NCBI GenBank assembly: GCA_027579435.1
Contig: JANBPK010001264.1
Location: forward strand, 1-40,356
Reading direction: 5' to 3'
Length of the DNA: 40,356 nucleotides
Source: Candolleomyces eurysporus
Lineage: Eukaryota; Basidiomycota; Agaricomycetes; Agaricales; Psathyrellaceae
Below are positions 11,860-24,491 of this stretch, in pieces (position 1 is the stretch's first letter; each line of letters begins with the position of its first letter). The notes beneath the pieces were generated by a model that was given only the letters and a program-made list of their open reading frames with translations, had not been told where the DNA came from and ran no database searches. The position numbers and the translations under genes were made by a program.

Positions 11860-12333
11860 TTACCTATACTCAAGAAGGCGCGATAGAACAATGTGTTGTT
11901 AACGGTAGATGAATACTGCTCTATCTATAAATCGAGATTGGGTTCATTCTTTTCCGCCTTTGCCAGTCCCCTTGAATTTTAAGGCTTGAGAGCTGAGAGC
12001 TGCCTTCGTTCTGGCATCGGCCCGGGTCCGAAGCCATCACCGCCGGCGAAGTGCGATCATTGACTGCCCAACCAGGAAGCCCTCCCGGAGGCATTAGCGG
12101 GAACTCATTGTCCTTAGTCAGCACGGTCCGGACTCATTAACTCATTAATGGGCGTCTCAAGTTCGCGTTTTGTAACTCTGACTTGAACCACGACCACCGG
12201 GGACTAGTTCTCCTCCACACCTCTGTCGACGCGACCTTCTGCTAAGGGTTGACCCACTCATTTGTTAGTGCACTCCTTCGTGGGAGCACGAAGAATATCG
12301 GTACAATCATACGCCCCGTACATCGCGTCACTC
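11860..12333. other. Intergenic
   Basis: About 470 bases upstream of the SNF2-family gene. An open frame continues upstream from the chosen ATG to a possible in-frame ATG at 12262, so the N-terminus could be 24 residues longer. No other feature is seen. Confidence 0.4.
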
Positions 12334-15300
12334 ATGGCGGAACCGATGAAGAAGAGCAATGCCTATGCCAAAAGTACGCGCAGCAACGATATTCATAACA
12401 TCTCTCTGAACTTTCTACTCAGGAACTTTGTCGTCTATTCCTGCTCCATTGGGTACGCCTATCACTTGTCAATTTTGACCAAATCCGTGTTGCTGTACTG
12501 ACCGACCCCTTAGAATTCGACTCGGACTCTGACTTCGCTCCTGGGGCATACTTTGAAGAGCCGAAAGCCAAGAAGCTGACCAAGAAGAAAAGCGCGAAGT
12601 CTACCAGCCGACGTTCTCCTACCGAGGAGTCATTTCAGCCTTCTCGAAAAGCTACTGGCAAGACTTCTAAATCAAAACGTGAGGATGAGTCGACGTGACG
12701 TGTCCAATACACTCACGTATTTTTTACAGGAAAGCGAGCTGTGTATTACAACGAACCTAACCCTTTACAAGCTTACTTCGGTCAGTGAAATTTTTAGCAA
12801 GGCGATTAAGTAATTGGTGACGAACTTTATCGTTTAGCTGATGAGGAAATAGACCTGAAGTCTGCCTCAGAAGATGAAGAGAAAGCGAAAGGTAACAACG
12901 AAGATGAAGATGAAGACGAGGAAGAAGAGGAAGAGATAGATTACGACATGAGTGAAGGAGACCAAGACCTTTTGCCACAGCCCAAAGTGATCAAACCAAC
13001 TCCTTCCACGGCAAAGTCCCAACCTCCGGCAGCTGCATCTGTCTCTGAGGATGACTCGGTTACTGGTTGGTTAATTTTACAAGTAGTTTTGTCTTTCAGA
13101 AATTAAACCCATCTATGCAGAGCCAGAGTCCGATCCAGAACCAGAGCCTCCAACCCTGAAACGCAAGGCCCCTTCAGAACTCGAGACAGCAGCCAAACGA
13201 CCGAAAATTGCTCCTGGTGAGAGTGAGTGCTTCCCCGCGTTCCAGGCTTGTGCTAACTCCGGAGCCTAGATAATGACGATTCAGTAACTGAGCCTGAGTC
13301 TGAAGAAGAACAACCGCCAGTACCCCTTCAGCTTAGAGCTACAGGTAAATGGCATTCGCACAAAAGAATTTTACCGCTAATCATCGTCTGCAAAGGCAAA
13401 GCTGCACTGCCTGTCGACGATGACTCCGTAACGGAGTCGGAGTCTGATAGCGACTGGGATGAAAACTCCATGGTAAGTGATTCTCTCGGTTGCCACTGAC
13501 CGATGACCTACCTCCACTTCTTTGTAGCCTCTCCGACCTAAACCAGGTTTTCCCCTCGCTCCCGGCCAAACAACCAAGCCCGCGTTTATTCTCGATAAGG
13601 AACAAAACATTAAAGTTCCAGCTGCCATCAATACCTATATACGCCCATACCAGCGGGATGGCATCGAGTTCTTCTATAAGCAATATAATGACAATCGTGG
13701 AGGTCTCCTTGGTGATGATATGGGATTGGGAAAAACTATTCAGGTTATCTCTTTCTTGTCAGCCATCATGAAGAAGGATGGGNCCCAACAGACCGAAACA
13801 GGCGGAGGAAATACGTCTCAAGATTGCAAGACGGGGATGATTGGAAGAAGCATCGAAAGCTTCCACCAGCTAACGCGAAATGGCCGACGTGCTTGATCAT
13901 TGCGCCAAGCACGGTTGTGCACAATTGGGAAAGAGAGTTCGAAACAGTGTGTTCTAAATATTTGCTCCGACTCGGCCGTCTTCTAACAACGCCGCTTAAT
14001 AGTGGGGTTACTTTGAGGTCGGGATGTACAATNGGAACCCCTAAGGAACGGGAACCGGTTCTCCGTGACTTCAAGATGGGAAGGCTGGACGTCGGTACGT
14101 GCATGCTGTTTCTTGACGCACCTCCGAGGCTGATGGTTTCAATAGTGGTAACCACTTTTGACTTGGCTCGGCGCGATATCGAGAATCTTTGTGACCTCGC
14201 TTGGACATGTGTTATCGTTGACGAAGTCCACAGGGTTAAGAACGAAAGCTCGAAAATCACGAACGCATTCCACCAATTCGCGTGTCCTCGCCGATTCGGC
14301 TTGACTGGCACGGCTATCCAGAACTCATATCAAGAGCTCTTCACAATCTTGGACTGGACCAATCCCGGGCGACTGGGAACGTCTAGACAATGGAGAGGAT
14401 TTGTTTCGAAACCTTTAACCCTGGGTCAGTCGGCCACTGCCACAGAACAGGAACGAGCGAAGGGAATGGTAAGTGACTCAACCCGAGCGGCGCATGGTGA
14501 AGTTGACATTCTATAGGTTGTTGCTAGAATCTTGAGAGACAAGCTGTTGCCTAATTTCTTCCTACGAAGGTGAGTTGGGTAATCATATTTCCCTGAACAC
14601 TTCCTCACACCCACCTTAGAACGAAAGACATTATCAAAGACCAGGTGCATAAATTCTTTTGCTCTGTCCCGTCAACGATGCTTACCGAACGTTCTCATAG
14701 CTTCCCAAGAAAACCGACAACGTAGTCTTCTGCCCGTTGACCCCGAAGCAGATTATGGCATATAAAGAAATTTTGAAAATGGAGGCTGTCGAAAACCTGA
14801 TAAACCGAGACAAACCTTGTACATGCGGGTCCCGCAAAAGGTGAGAGACCATACCTCCCAGAAGCAAACCGAGAGGCTGACCGTTTCTTCAATGTAGCCG
14901 CAAGACCTGCTGCCATCCCTTCGTGGCCGGCGACCTGTTTAAGTTTATGTCCATCCTCATCAAGGTTTCGAATCACCTTGGCCTGATTCTCCCAGGTGAG
15001 AAGTCTCAATCAAGCTTTTCGATTCTTGTTTCTGACAAGATAATCACAGGACCGAAGGATACACCCGAACAGACTGCCCGTAATCGAGCCCTCGCTGAAA
15101 TTGCCTTCCCGGATGGCAACATCCCAAAATACGGGGTGGCGATGATGAAGCCGGAGTACTGCGGGAAACTCGCTGTAAGTAAAGACCGTTCCAGCTTACT
15201 TGCGTCGTTAACAACCCATCTTGACATCGATTCGCAGACGACGGAGATTTTGTTGAAACAGTGGAAGAAGGCGGATGGCAAGAATAAAGTACTCATTTTC

Positions 15301-17028
15301 ACTAAATCTGTCAAGCTTTTGGAGATGCTCGAGTTCCACCTTAATACGAAAGGCTTCCGGTTTGTGAAGTTGGATGGGAGCACCAAGCAGTCAGATCGTA
15401 CGTGCTGGGCTTCCTTCCAGGAGATGTGCAGCATGCCTTTTGAATTGTTCGCTAACGGGTCCTGATTCTCTTAGGTATGCCAATGATTGACAAGTTCCAT
15501 GATGATCCTAGTATATATATTTTCCTTATCTCGACGCTGGCTGGAGGTACCGGACTGAACCTCACCGGGGCAAATAAAGTCATCATTTTCGGTGAGCAAA
15601 CGACTTTTCTCTTGTTTTTGGTAACTCGATGGCTGAGACCATGTTGTCAGATCCCAACTGGAGTACGTATCAGTATTAGGCATTTCGATCTTCGCCTCAC
15701 CCTCTGCTTCGGTTATAGATCCTGCACACGATCTGCAAGCCATGGACAGAGCCTTCCGCTTTGGACAGACTAGAGACGTAGCGGTGTACCGACTACTCGG
15801 CGCAGGCTCCGTCGAGGAGCTCATCTACGCTCGCCAGATCTACAAGCAGCAGCAAATGGCGATCGGTTACGATGCTAGTATTCAGACGAGGTAAATAGTC
15901 ATTCGATTCTCAAGCAGTCATTGCTTCAACTTCTGACATTTGCGCAGATATTTCAAAGGCGTTCAAGGAGACAATACGAAGCGTGGAGAGTTATTTGGCT
16001 TGGAGAATATCTTCAAGCTTCACGAAGACAAGTTAGCGACCAAGATGGCGGTATGCCTTCATTCATCATCTTCCAGAGCTCGATCGTTCTGAAGTTAACT
16101 TTTTCGTGTCTAGATTGAGGATGCTAACTTGGCTCAGCTGGATTGGGCGTTGGCTAACCTAGGCGGCTCTCAGTCAAAGAAACCGCAGAATAGTCCAAGG
16201 TCTGAGCTAGCCGAAGCAGAGGCTAAGATTGGGAAAGAGGACGTGAGTATCTTGCATTCGTCTGCATCGATAGAACAAGTTCTAAAGGCCTTTCTACTGT
16301 AGGCTGGTTTGCATGGTCTCGGAGCTCTATTGTTCGATGACAGTACGTTCTCCTTTTCTTTATTTGCAATGCCCCTTTTGCCAATGTTACACGTACAGCT
16401 CTTCCGTCGGCCGAGTCTACCGAGCAAGACGACATTCAGAGGACCTTGAATACGATTGGAGTGAAATACAGTCATCTGAACGACCAGATCCTTGTTCCAA
16501 GCCGGATAGAAGAAGAGAGGACAAAACGTACCATTCTCGTGAGTTATCTTAACAAGGACAGCTGATCACATAAAACTAACGGTGGATGACGCCTTCCTAG
16601 AACACGAAGAAGCGAAAAACAAAGGAAGGCAAGTCGACTGAGGCTGCTCCGGCCGCTGCTGCGCCTCCAAAACCGGAATGGCCCCCACGTAGGAAACACC
16701 ACAAGTATAAAACACAACCTCCACCGTCGAATCCACAGCCAAGTGGCAACGATCTGTGAGCATCTTCACTGTTCCCTCTTCGAAGAGACTAACTGACGTT
16801 TTCCTTCTTTCAGGGTGGCCACTCGTTGGGATGCTCTCGTTGGGATGGGTATCATCACTTGTCAAGCACAAGCTCCAGTATTCGCCCAAGAGTTGTAGGT
16901 GTCATGCTTTTCTTTACTACAGCCGTGATGTTGACGAAGTGTGTCATTCCAGCGCGCAATATAGTTTGGAGCAGCAAGAACAGTTGATCGCTGAATTGGA
17001 CCGTTGGAAAGTGGATAACCAAAGTTGA
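12334..17028 (+). CDS. SNF2-family DNA helicase/translocase, ERCC6L2 (Rad26-like) type
   Basis: This is a nuclear SWI2/SNF2 ATPase. It starts [20 protein letters not shown] and has a long acidic, low-complexity N-terminal region (runs of D/E around 12850-12950, [16 protein letters not shown] as a likely nuclear signal). The ATPase core then shows [30 protein letters not shown] (Walker A, about 13712), [41 protein letters not shown] (DEVH box, about 14218) and [10 protein letters not shown]. The second lobe has [36 protein letters not shown] and [20 protein letters not shown]-terminal extension ends RWKVDNQS after the intron at about 16895-16951. The DEVHR form and the C-terminal extension fit the ERCC6L2 branch, linked to DNA repair and transcription-replication conflicts. 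Two N bases (13783, 14032) fall in the coding region and leave short uncertain stretches. Confidence 0.88.
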
Positions 17029-17223
17029 TAGCAATATGTACATGCACGTTCTGGACTTTACATCTGCATTGAGGATCTTTCTCGCTATTGTGCCTGTACT
17101 CTTTCATCTACCGCATCGTCCCCGGTCCCCGTTTGATCATCTATGTTGTACTATTGGATGTACCTATCGCTGAGATTTCATACCCCTCGTTGGTTCCATC
17201 CCGCCGTTGCCGAGTCGACTCAT

Positions 17224-18694
17224 TCACGCAGCAGCCAGCTCCTCCTCGAGCATTAAGTACTGTATGCTGAGTCGAATCCCCGCAGCTGCAAAGATATCTG
17301 CGACGGCCTCCTCTCCAGCTCGGGAAAGCAACCTACTCGCTTGTTGAATGAGGTTGGTGAATTGACGGCCAGTGGCACTGGGACCAAACACGTCTTCCTT
17401 GCATGCTATTTTGATGTTGAACTCGGTCAACATCGTCCCCATGTTGCGAGCCCCCACCGATTCGAGGAAAGCGTGAGCGAAGTCGCGGGACACGGGGTGT
17501 AAAGCGTTCTCGCAACCCTCGATCACGAGCAGGGATTGAAATACTCCTATGAATTCGAAACGCTCGACGTTCTTAAGGGATGCTAATGGGCGGATAAATT
17601 TTGGAAGGACTTGTTCGGGGCTGAAGCCTCTCTCGAGACAGAGCACCTCGACTGTTAACTTTTTGAGGCCGCGTCTCTTATGGGGATTGGATCGGAACAT
17701 CTCGTTCGAGAGGAAGGTTTCCAATTGATCCACATTATGCGCTTAATAGTGGGACAGTGTTGAACAACAACGGAGAAGAAAAGTGAGGTGCGGCTCACCT
17801 CGTACTTGCAAATGCAACGACTTGAGGTTCTCCGGCTCGTCAATGATACTTCGTAGAACATAGTCGGGAAACCATGCTTTCAAGTGTTGCAGCTTCTTGA
17901 GGTCAGGAAAAGCGAGCTTATCATCTGCTGTGGTGTATCGAGAACCCCCAGGGACGGGCCATCTTGATTGAGCAGTATGGTTTATCGACAACACTTCCAA
18001 CTGCGGACGTTCCACCTCTCTGCAAGCGTCGAAAGGGAAAAATATCAGTCAAAAAGAAACAGACACTGTAACAGCGACCGGCTACTTACCCAGAGGGTGA
18101 AGGTTCGACCGGACATTCTACGATGCAACCCATTTGGATATTCAATTCCTTCAAGTTCGTGCAGAGAGAGAAGATCGAGCTCGGCAATGAGAAAAATACG
18201 ATGGAGAGGGAGACTAATGCCTTCGAAGAGAGCATCGGCACTAGGGACTTGATAGGCTGGAGTGAGCAGTTCACATCCTCTGGGTTGAAGCGGCATCGGC
18301 TGCCCTGAGGCGACCTGAGGCTCAGCTCCCACACTTTGGACAGCTCTCGAAAGACCCGGGCACGGGAGGTGTGCTCGAAGGTCGAATCGAAGTCCTGCTG
18401 TAAGAACTCCACGCGCACGTTACGAACCATGCTGATGACTGCGCTATCATTTCTGAGGGCGCTGAGCAGTGCAGTATAGTCTCTGCCTGGAGTGATGGTG
18501 ATTTTTTCGAAGAGGAATGGGCGACATATGTCCAAGATATCTTTGCAGGCGATTGCAAAGCTTCGAAGGGTGGAGTCGTTGTCTTCGAGGCCACGAATGT
18601 CCTCTACAATGGAGTCGATGAGCTCTCTGGGAAACACGAAGAATGAGATGCAGCCATCAGATTCTGGGCGAGATAGTTGCGAAGGAGTGGGCAT
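17224..18694 (-). CDS. F-box-like, leucine-rich-repeat protein of the Agaricomycete type
   Basis: The start MPTPSQLSRPESDG leads into FPRELIDSIVEDIRG and FAIACKDILDICRPFLF, the spacing of a fungal F-box-like motif (residues about 18-70; LPxEL...CKxxxxxxRPxLF). The rest has recurrent leucine patterns (LVSLSIVFFSLPSSIFSLC, NLKELNIQ, LEVLSINH, DLKKLQHLKAWF, NLKSLHLQVRG, GLKKLTVEVLCLERG), as in degenerate leucine-rich repeats. Two introns interrupt it, at about 17998-18085 and 17741-17800. It ends LMLEEELAAA at 17224. F-box proteins link a target to the SCF ubiquitin ligase, but many of these fungal copies are uncharacterised and the target is unknown. It is divergent from the Ubc7 gene. Confidence 0.7.
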
Positions 18695-19062
18695 GGGTAG
18701 TGAAGATATGGCTCCCCAAAGCGCAGTCAGGGTTTTTAGCTAGCGACAAAGCCGTCGAAGCATCATTGTCCTTTCAGATAAGCTTCGAATCCGCACAGCA
18801 TTCCCAGAAAAGCTGTAGAGCTACCAATTTCTGGAGTATGCTGCAGTTGAGCGCTGTGGTGCACACATTGAACACATTTCTGACCTTAGTAGGCCAGCAG
18901 GCTGGTGATGGTGGAATAGCGGCCGATCAACCTTCAGGAGTGTGGGCGCCAATTTCAAGGTCCGGACCGGGCAGTTCCACGTAGGCGCCGACTTTCAGCT
19001 CTGATCACGACCACCACGACACCGAACCTCATCTTCCTCCACGCCCACTTTTTTGACGAACC
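18695..19062. promoter_or_regulatory. Divergent promoter region between the F-box gene and UBC7
   Basis: About 370 bases between the start codons at 18694 (-) and 19063 (+). No clear TATA box is seen. The UBC7 ATG has a favourable context (ACCATGG) after a C-rich leader. Confidence 0.4.
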
Positions 19063-19947
19063 ATGGCTTCAAGACCATCATCAAGCGCCACCGCTCTCCG
19101 TCGTCTTATGACGGAGTACAAGCAGCTGACTGCTGGAGGTAGGTAGTGTGTTCATCTTATTGTTATTGTCTCGTTGAGAAGGCCCAAGTTCGACTGACCT
19201 CTCCTTGGATTGATTTCTTGTGCTACAGGCTCGCCTGATGGGATGTTTACTGCTGGTTTGTTGTCTCCAGCAGTGTATCCGAAGACAGATTGACCAACGC
19301 GAAACAGGCCCGATATCCGAAGACGATTTCTTCACTTGGGAGGCTCTCATTTGTGGGCCTAAAGATACACCATTTGTGCGTCCCCAACTCGCATGCTAAT
19401 GAAGGTGTGCTCAATTGACGTGGTACAGGAAGGAGGTGTCTTTGCGGCCAAGCTGACTTTCGTACGTCCGACTCTTTCTACCTGGATCTGTTGGGGTGCT
19501 GACCGTAATTAGCCGGCGGACTACCCACTCTCCCCGTTCAAGATGAAGTTTGAACCTCCACTACTCCATCCAAACAGTCAGTCGGACCGTCATTCCACCC
19601 CTCATTGCTCTCAGGAAGCTGAAAGATGTGATAGTTTACGCCGACGGAAACGTCTGCATCTCAATCCTCCATACACCCGGCGACGACCCGACAATGTACG
19701 AACAAGCCTCAGAGCGGTGGAGTCCGGTGCAGAGTGTAGAGAAGGTTATTCTAAGCGTGATTTCCATGCTTGCAGGTGTGTCTGGAACTTGCGATGTCGT
19801 TTCTGACCAAACTGCCAACATCTCGCTTCAGAACCCAACCTCGAGAGCGGTGCCAACATCGACTGCTGCAAGCTCTACAGGGAGAACAAGGCAGAATACG
19901 AGCGGCAAGTCCGGGAGTCGATTAGAGAGCAGCTTGGATTGTTGTAA
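19063..19947 (+). CDS. UBC7: Ubiquitin-conjugating enzyme E2 G2 / Ubc7 (ER-associated degradation)
   Basis: Six introns separate exons giving a protein of about 174 residues. It begins [20 protein letters not shown] and includes [38 protein letters not shown] and [14 protein letters not shown]. The HPN tripeptide is at about 87-89 and the catalytic cysteine at about 97. The acidic insertion after the active site ([15 protein letters not shown]) is diagnostic of the Ubc7/UBE2G2 class. It ends SIREQLGLL at 19947. The enzyme passes ubiquitin to ER membrane ligases such as Hrd1 and Doa10, usually held at the ER by Cue1-type partners. Length and all key residues are normal. The 3' end is only about 100 bases from the next ATG. 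Confidence 0.95.
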
Positions 19948-20048
19948 TAGCTTTGTACAATACATAAGGCGGACAGGAATAGACGGATACACCGCCATCA
20001 ACCAGACCCTGCCATCTCTTCCCTTTACCCACACCATCCTGCCCTTGA

Positions 20049-21356
20049 ATGGGCTACGACCCTCGCAATGTTGCAGTCTTTTGGGACTATGGTGAGTCGC
20101 CTGTAGCGTCCTCTTTCATGGAAAAACCGACACCACGAAGAGAACTGCTTTGTGTCTGGAGAACTTCCTGGCTATGCTGTCGTCAAACGAATTCGTGAAT
20201 TGGTGCAGTCATATGGTCCGATAAAGGTGTTCAGAGCCTATTTGCCCCACATCCCAGCCAAGGCCAGCATACGCTCAGAGCTGCAAGCCTCAGGCGTTTC
20301 TATCGTGGACGTACCTCGCAATGGTCGTAAGGATGTTGCAGACAAGATGATGATAGGTAAGCCGCTAAAAGTCCCATTAGACTGGAGTATTCTCATTTCG
20401 TTCTTCTTTCGATGTTCAGTTGACGTCCTCGCCTACGCCATGGACAACCTCGCTACAAATTCCACCATTGTCATGATATCCGGCGACCGTGATTTCGCCT
20501 ACGCCATTTCAGTACTTTGCCTGAGGAAGTACCAAGTAGTGGTGATGACACTGCCGAATGCACACCCTAGCCTCGTTGCTCAAGCGTCGGCTACCTTCAG
20601 CTGGCTCGATCACGTTCTGGGTCATCCTAAACCGCCCCACCTCGTCACTCGCCGACGACCATGGACACTACATCAAACGGATAAAAAACCGCCCGCCCCA
20701 GCCAAAATCAGTCACCCTAAATCTACAGAACACGAAGAGCCCAGCCTTGGAGCCCAAACCCAGGAGGCGGAGCCGGAGAATCCCTTGGGAACCCGAGTCG
20801 AAGAAGCGGTCTTGACGCCCACCCCAATTTCAACAAGCCCTAGCTTGACGAAGACTCGACCACCTGGCGCGCTGCTCAGCGAGATATTAAGAAAACGGTC
20901 ACAATCTAAACATCCTCCTATTCCTGCTGCTACAAAAAGCCGGACCATCTCCGAAAAACCCGTTGACCCTAGTGTGGCACCTCCTAGTCAACTTGCCAGT
21001 AGGCCGAAGATCTCACACCGCCCGATACCACAATTCGCGGCTGGTCTCCGAAAGTTCCGTTTTCCGATTCTCCTCCAGAGCCTTTTCAGTCTCTATCGAA
21101 TTCCCATGTACCAGCAAAGGGACATCCTCCCGGATATTGTCTCAAAGTTTTCGAAACGGCCATCCAAGATCTTCGCGAATTTCCAGCTATCAAAGATTCA
21201 AAAGAAGTGTTTGTCGTAGATACATGCAATCGTAATCGAATTTATCTGAATAGACGGGGTATGGTGCATAACACAATTGGGACCTTTCAATTCCGGTCCG
21301 TCAGCTTCCATCCTTCAAGAATGGGGCAAGGTTCCGGTCCTGTTGGATCCTCGTAG
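20049..21356 (+). CDS. NYN-domain (PIN-like) putative ribonuclease
   Basis: The start [17 protein letters not shown] contains the NYN motif I with Asp13. Downstream acidic motifs follow: [20 protein letters not shown] and [16 protein letters not shown]. This is the four-acidic-residue metal site of the NYN/LabA/MARF1 N-terminal nuclease fold. Introns fall at about 20092-20137 and 20357-20418. After the domain (about 170 residues) comes a long Pro/Ser/Lys-rich linker. The 3' end is uncertain. Removing a 35-base GT-AG stretch (21044-21078) lets the frame continue through [18 protein letters not shown] and [15 protein letters not shown] to 21356, overlapping the 3' end of the opposite-strand gene by about 70 bases. 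Without it the frame stops at 21219. I prefer the spliced form because the residues look more protein-like. RNA targets are unknown. Confidence 0.75.
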
Positions 21357-23679
21357 AACTTGCGATGGATCATTTCGGCCACATTCTTCCACTGCCGGGT
21401 CTCCTCCTCTACTTGTCTCTCCAGCCAATAAGACTCTTCGCTGCGCTTTACGCGAATGAACTGTTTCAGCTTCATGGAGACGAAGCTTTCCTGGAGGGAT
21501 TCGACCAGTCCCGAAGTCCAGTATCGAGGGTTCTCTACCATCTGGTTGATCATCCCAGGCTCGATATTGGCACAACCGTTTGAAATGTCGCCGGCGAGCA
21601 ATGCTTTATCCCATGGTGCAAGCAGAGCCTCCCGGAGAAGGTCTAGCACCCCTAGAAGCTTTGCGTTCACAGACCGAAGCATTTCAACACCCTCTCTGCC
21701 CCGACTGTCCCTATCCTGCAGCATGATCATTGACCTCTCCTTCACTTCCATGGTATGTTCCAACGTCTCGATCTCGCCAGCTACTTGCCGCCATTCCTCG
21801 CAGCTGCGTTCATATTCCTCCTCGATAAGCTTCATCCACTCCTCCCTTTTCGCTATNGTNCCCCCCGGAGGTCTTTGAGCGTAGACTCGAGACGTTGCAC
21901 TCGATCGGGAAGGCCTCGAAGTCGCGGAGCCCATGAGAGTGGTTTCTTCTCCTTATCTAGCTGGCGGCTGAGCACGGATTCGCGTTCGCGCAGCTGTCCC
22001 AACTCCACCTTCAAATGCTGATGCTCTTTTGCTAGCACTGCCATCTCCTCACGGATCACTGTGTGACGTCCCCGTGGGTCGTCCAAAGCTGTCTTGGCAT
22101 CGTATCTCGCAGTATCGAGCGCGTCGATTTCGAGCTTCCTTTCCTCCTCCCCCCGTTCGACTGCGCTTAGCTCTTCGGAAAGTTGAACAGAGAAGGACTT
22201 GATAGCGTCGAGTAATTGTTCACGACGGCTGCGCAGTGGAATGCCGGAGCTGAGAGTATGCGGGCTATACACTGCGGAAGGTTGGCCGGCGTCCGCGAGG
22301 GCGGATCCCGAATTCGATATGCGTTGTTGCTTCTTCACCAGGTCGTTCATCTCCTCCGTCATTCGTTTCAACTTCTCCGTGAGCACCTCTTTCTGGCCGG
22401 TCAGAGCCTCACACTTCATCGAAAGGTGATCGTGGTCCTTGGTGACGTCTTCCAGCTTCTTCTTGAGCTCGATATTCAATCCTAAATCGGCCATGAACGT
22501 GGGATGGTCCAGGAGAGTAGACGTCGCATGGCCAAGCTTGGCAGTGTAGTCGCGCAAATGCTCGAGTTCTTGCCGTTGAGCATCCCTGAGCGCTTGGAGC
22601 TCCCCCATTATGCCTCCCTGTCGTCGTGGTGAGTAAGGGGAGAACAAGAGACCTGGACTCAAGGGCATGCACATACCAATTCTATTACGTCGCCGGTATT
22701 GGCAGCTGTCTGACCACCTGAGCCTCCATCGTCAGACTCGACCCTGCTCGGGGGACGTTCCTCCACGACAATTGTCGGACTATCTGGTATGGTACATTCG
22801 TCACCGCCAGCTCCAACTGTGACCTGAATACGGTCCTCTGCCGGCTGGGGTGGGGTGGGTTCGTCGATAACGCCGAGGAGCTGGTGGATAATCTGTCGCG
22901 GATGAAGATATCCTTCAATGTGTTCACATTGGAGGGCCTTGCCAGTGCGGAGATATGCAATGCCCTGTTTATCGAGCATCACGTTCTTCAAGCTCTCGGG
23001 CGATGCCGCCAAGCGCTCTTCAGCAGCAACAATCAAGTCATAGTCGTCTTCCAAAAAGTCGTCCCAAAAGGTCGTGATCACGCGTATGGCGCTTTTGTCG
23101 TCGCCACAGAGCTTTGTGAAGAGCCTTTTCTCCTTTCCCTGAAAAGCTGGTTCGTCATTGGACTGGATGTGGAGGAGGAGGACATAGGAAAAGCGTGCTC
23201 CGGGTCTGCCAATATGAAAATCAACATAAATTCGAGGTGGCTGGAAATTGAAGTACTCACACCTCAGTTCGAAGCATTAAATCAAGCGCCCCGAGAATGA
23301 GCGCATTGCTTGGATACTTGCGGGAAGGGACACTTGCAAAGTAGCCATCGAATCCAGGGCTATCGAAAAACACGACCCTCTGGCCGTCAGGAAGTTGATA
23401 GGCGTATTGTTTCACTTGGTCTGTGCAGGTTCCTATGTTGTCGCCGACCGGCGCAACATCCTCCCCAATGACGGAGTTGATAAACTGAATAGGAAGCAGA
23501 GTCAGTCCTGCCGCGAGTGCCGACACGAATACGAAGGTTTTGACTGACGGTTGATTTTCCAGATCCCGTCTCGCCGACGATGCTATAACACTTCGAGTCA
23601 AGGCTGACGTTACGATATAAAGCATTTCAGGGACGTACGCGATCCGAATAGGCTCCTGGTGGACTGAGGATGGAGGCAT
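21287..23679 (-). CDS. P-loop GTPase with long coiled-coil tail (fungal AIG1/G-domain-like family), copy 1
   Basis: The start MPPSSVHQEPIRIA is followed, after an intron, by IVGETGSGKST, a complete Walker A/G1 motif. Next come FINSVIGEDVAPVGDNIGTC (G2 threonine), VVFFDSPGFDGY (G3, DxxG) and SAIRVITTFWDDFLEDD (G4-like TTxWD). An acidic, Pro-rich linker (ECTIPDSPTIVVEERPPSR) leads to a long heptad-rich region from about 22650 down to 21400 (LQALRDAQRQELEHLRDY, LTEKLKRMTEEMNDLVKKQQ). It ends GWKLTDRN at 21287. Two N bases at 21857 and 21860 interrupt the coiled coil. The layout recalls membrane- or complex-associated G-domain proteins expanded in Agaricomycetes. The cellular role is unknown; the coiled coil suggests oligomerisation. 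A second copy follows at 24492-26824. Confidence 0.8.
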
Positions 23680-23841
23680 GGTGTTGACCAGAAACTGACC
23701 AGTGGTCGGACACGGGTTCCTTTCCCGCTCTTATGCGATTTGCCGGGCCATTTCGTCATTATCGATCTTCCCAAAGATGCCAGAAGATTCCATGCTTTCA
23801 ACACGCTGTTGCTGCTGCACATTCGATCGGGCGATTGGGGG

Positions 23842-23970
23842 GAACCACCTGGTGATTTGGCGTCAACTTGCGATCGATAATGGAAAACATGAGGTTGCTC
23901 ACACTGCTGCTCGTTACTCTTCCCGAAACGAAGAGTAATCATGATAGCGCCCGGCGTCAAATTGGAGCAT
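23842..23970. repeat. Imperfect direct repeat, unit 1
   Basis: The stretch starting ACCTGGTGATTTGGCGTCAA and including GATCGATAATGGAAAACATGA recurs about 270 bases downstream at 24112-24245 with small changes (for example ACCTGGTGAGTCGGCGTCAA). Similarity weakens after about 50 bases but continues through a TCCCGAAA-containing part. Confidence 0.6.
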
Positions 23971-24111
23971 GCACCGTGATCTACCCAGGAAAGGGCAACG
24001 GCCATCCGCGTTTGACTGGGTCACTTCTGCCATTATTGGTCGTCTAGATTTCGAAAGGCAACATGGTTCCTATAATTCAGAACATGTTCCTGACGCCACA
24101 TGTATTCAATT

Positions 24112-24245
24112 GGAAAACACCTGGTGAGTCGGCGTCAATTTGTGCGCGATCATAAACATGAGGAGGGGACTTACTATCTCGCGATTTCGCTCCCCGAAAT
24201 GAAAAAGAGCAGGCACCAAAGCACAGGCCGATCCAAAGTGGAGCA
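24112..24245. repeat. Imperfect direct repeat, unit 2
   Basis: Second unit of the repeat at 23842-23970. Both units contain the word ACCTGGTGA, a GGCGTCAA block, a GATC block, AACATGAGG and a CCCGAAA block in the same order, so this is a local tandem-type duplication rather than chance. Confidence 0.6.
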
Positions 24246-24491
24246 CGGAGCAAACAGACTCGAGGTAAAAATTGGTGTCAGACGGCTCCAACGTGATGAA
24301 TACAGCATAACGTGCAACTATGGTCGGAAGTAGACTAGGAAAACGAACGGATTGGGGAATCAATAAGAGAAGAAGCATAGAGTCTGGAACCGATATCGAC
24401 GACAGAAATGTAGTGATGTGTGAAGAGGAAAACATAGTGTGAACGCCCAGCGTAGGTATAGAATGGAAAGGAACAAACGAAGAAATTGACC

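Larger units (their letters stand above)
23680..24491. other. Intergenic between the two GTPase/coiled-coil genes
   Basis: About 810 bases containing the upstream flank of copy 1 and the 3' flank of copy 2, both on the minus strand. It contains an imperfect direct repeat (23842-23970 and 24112-24245). No gene is recognised; the open frames here on both strands have no domain. Confidence 0.45.
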
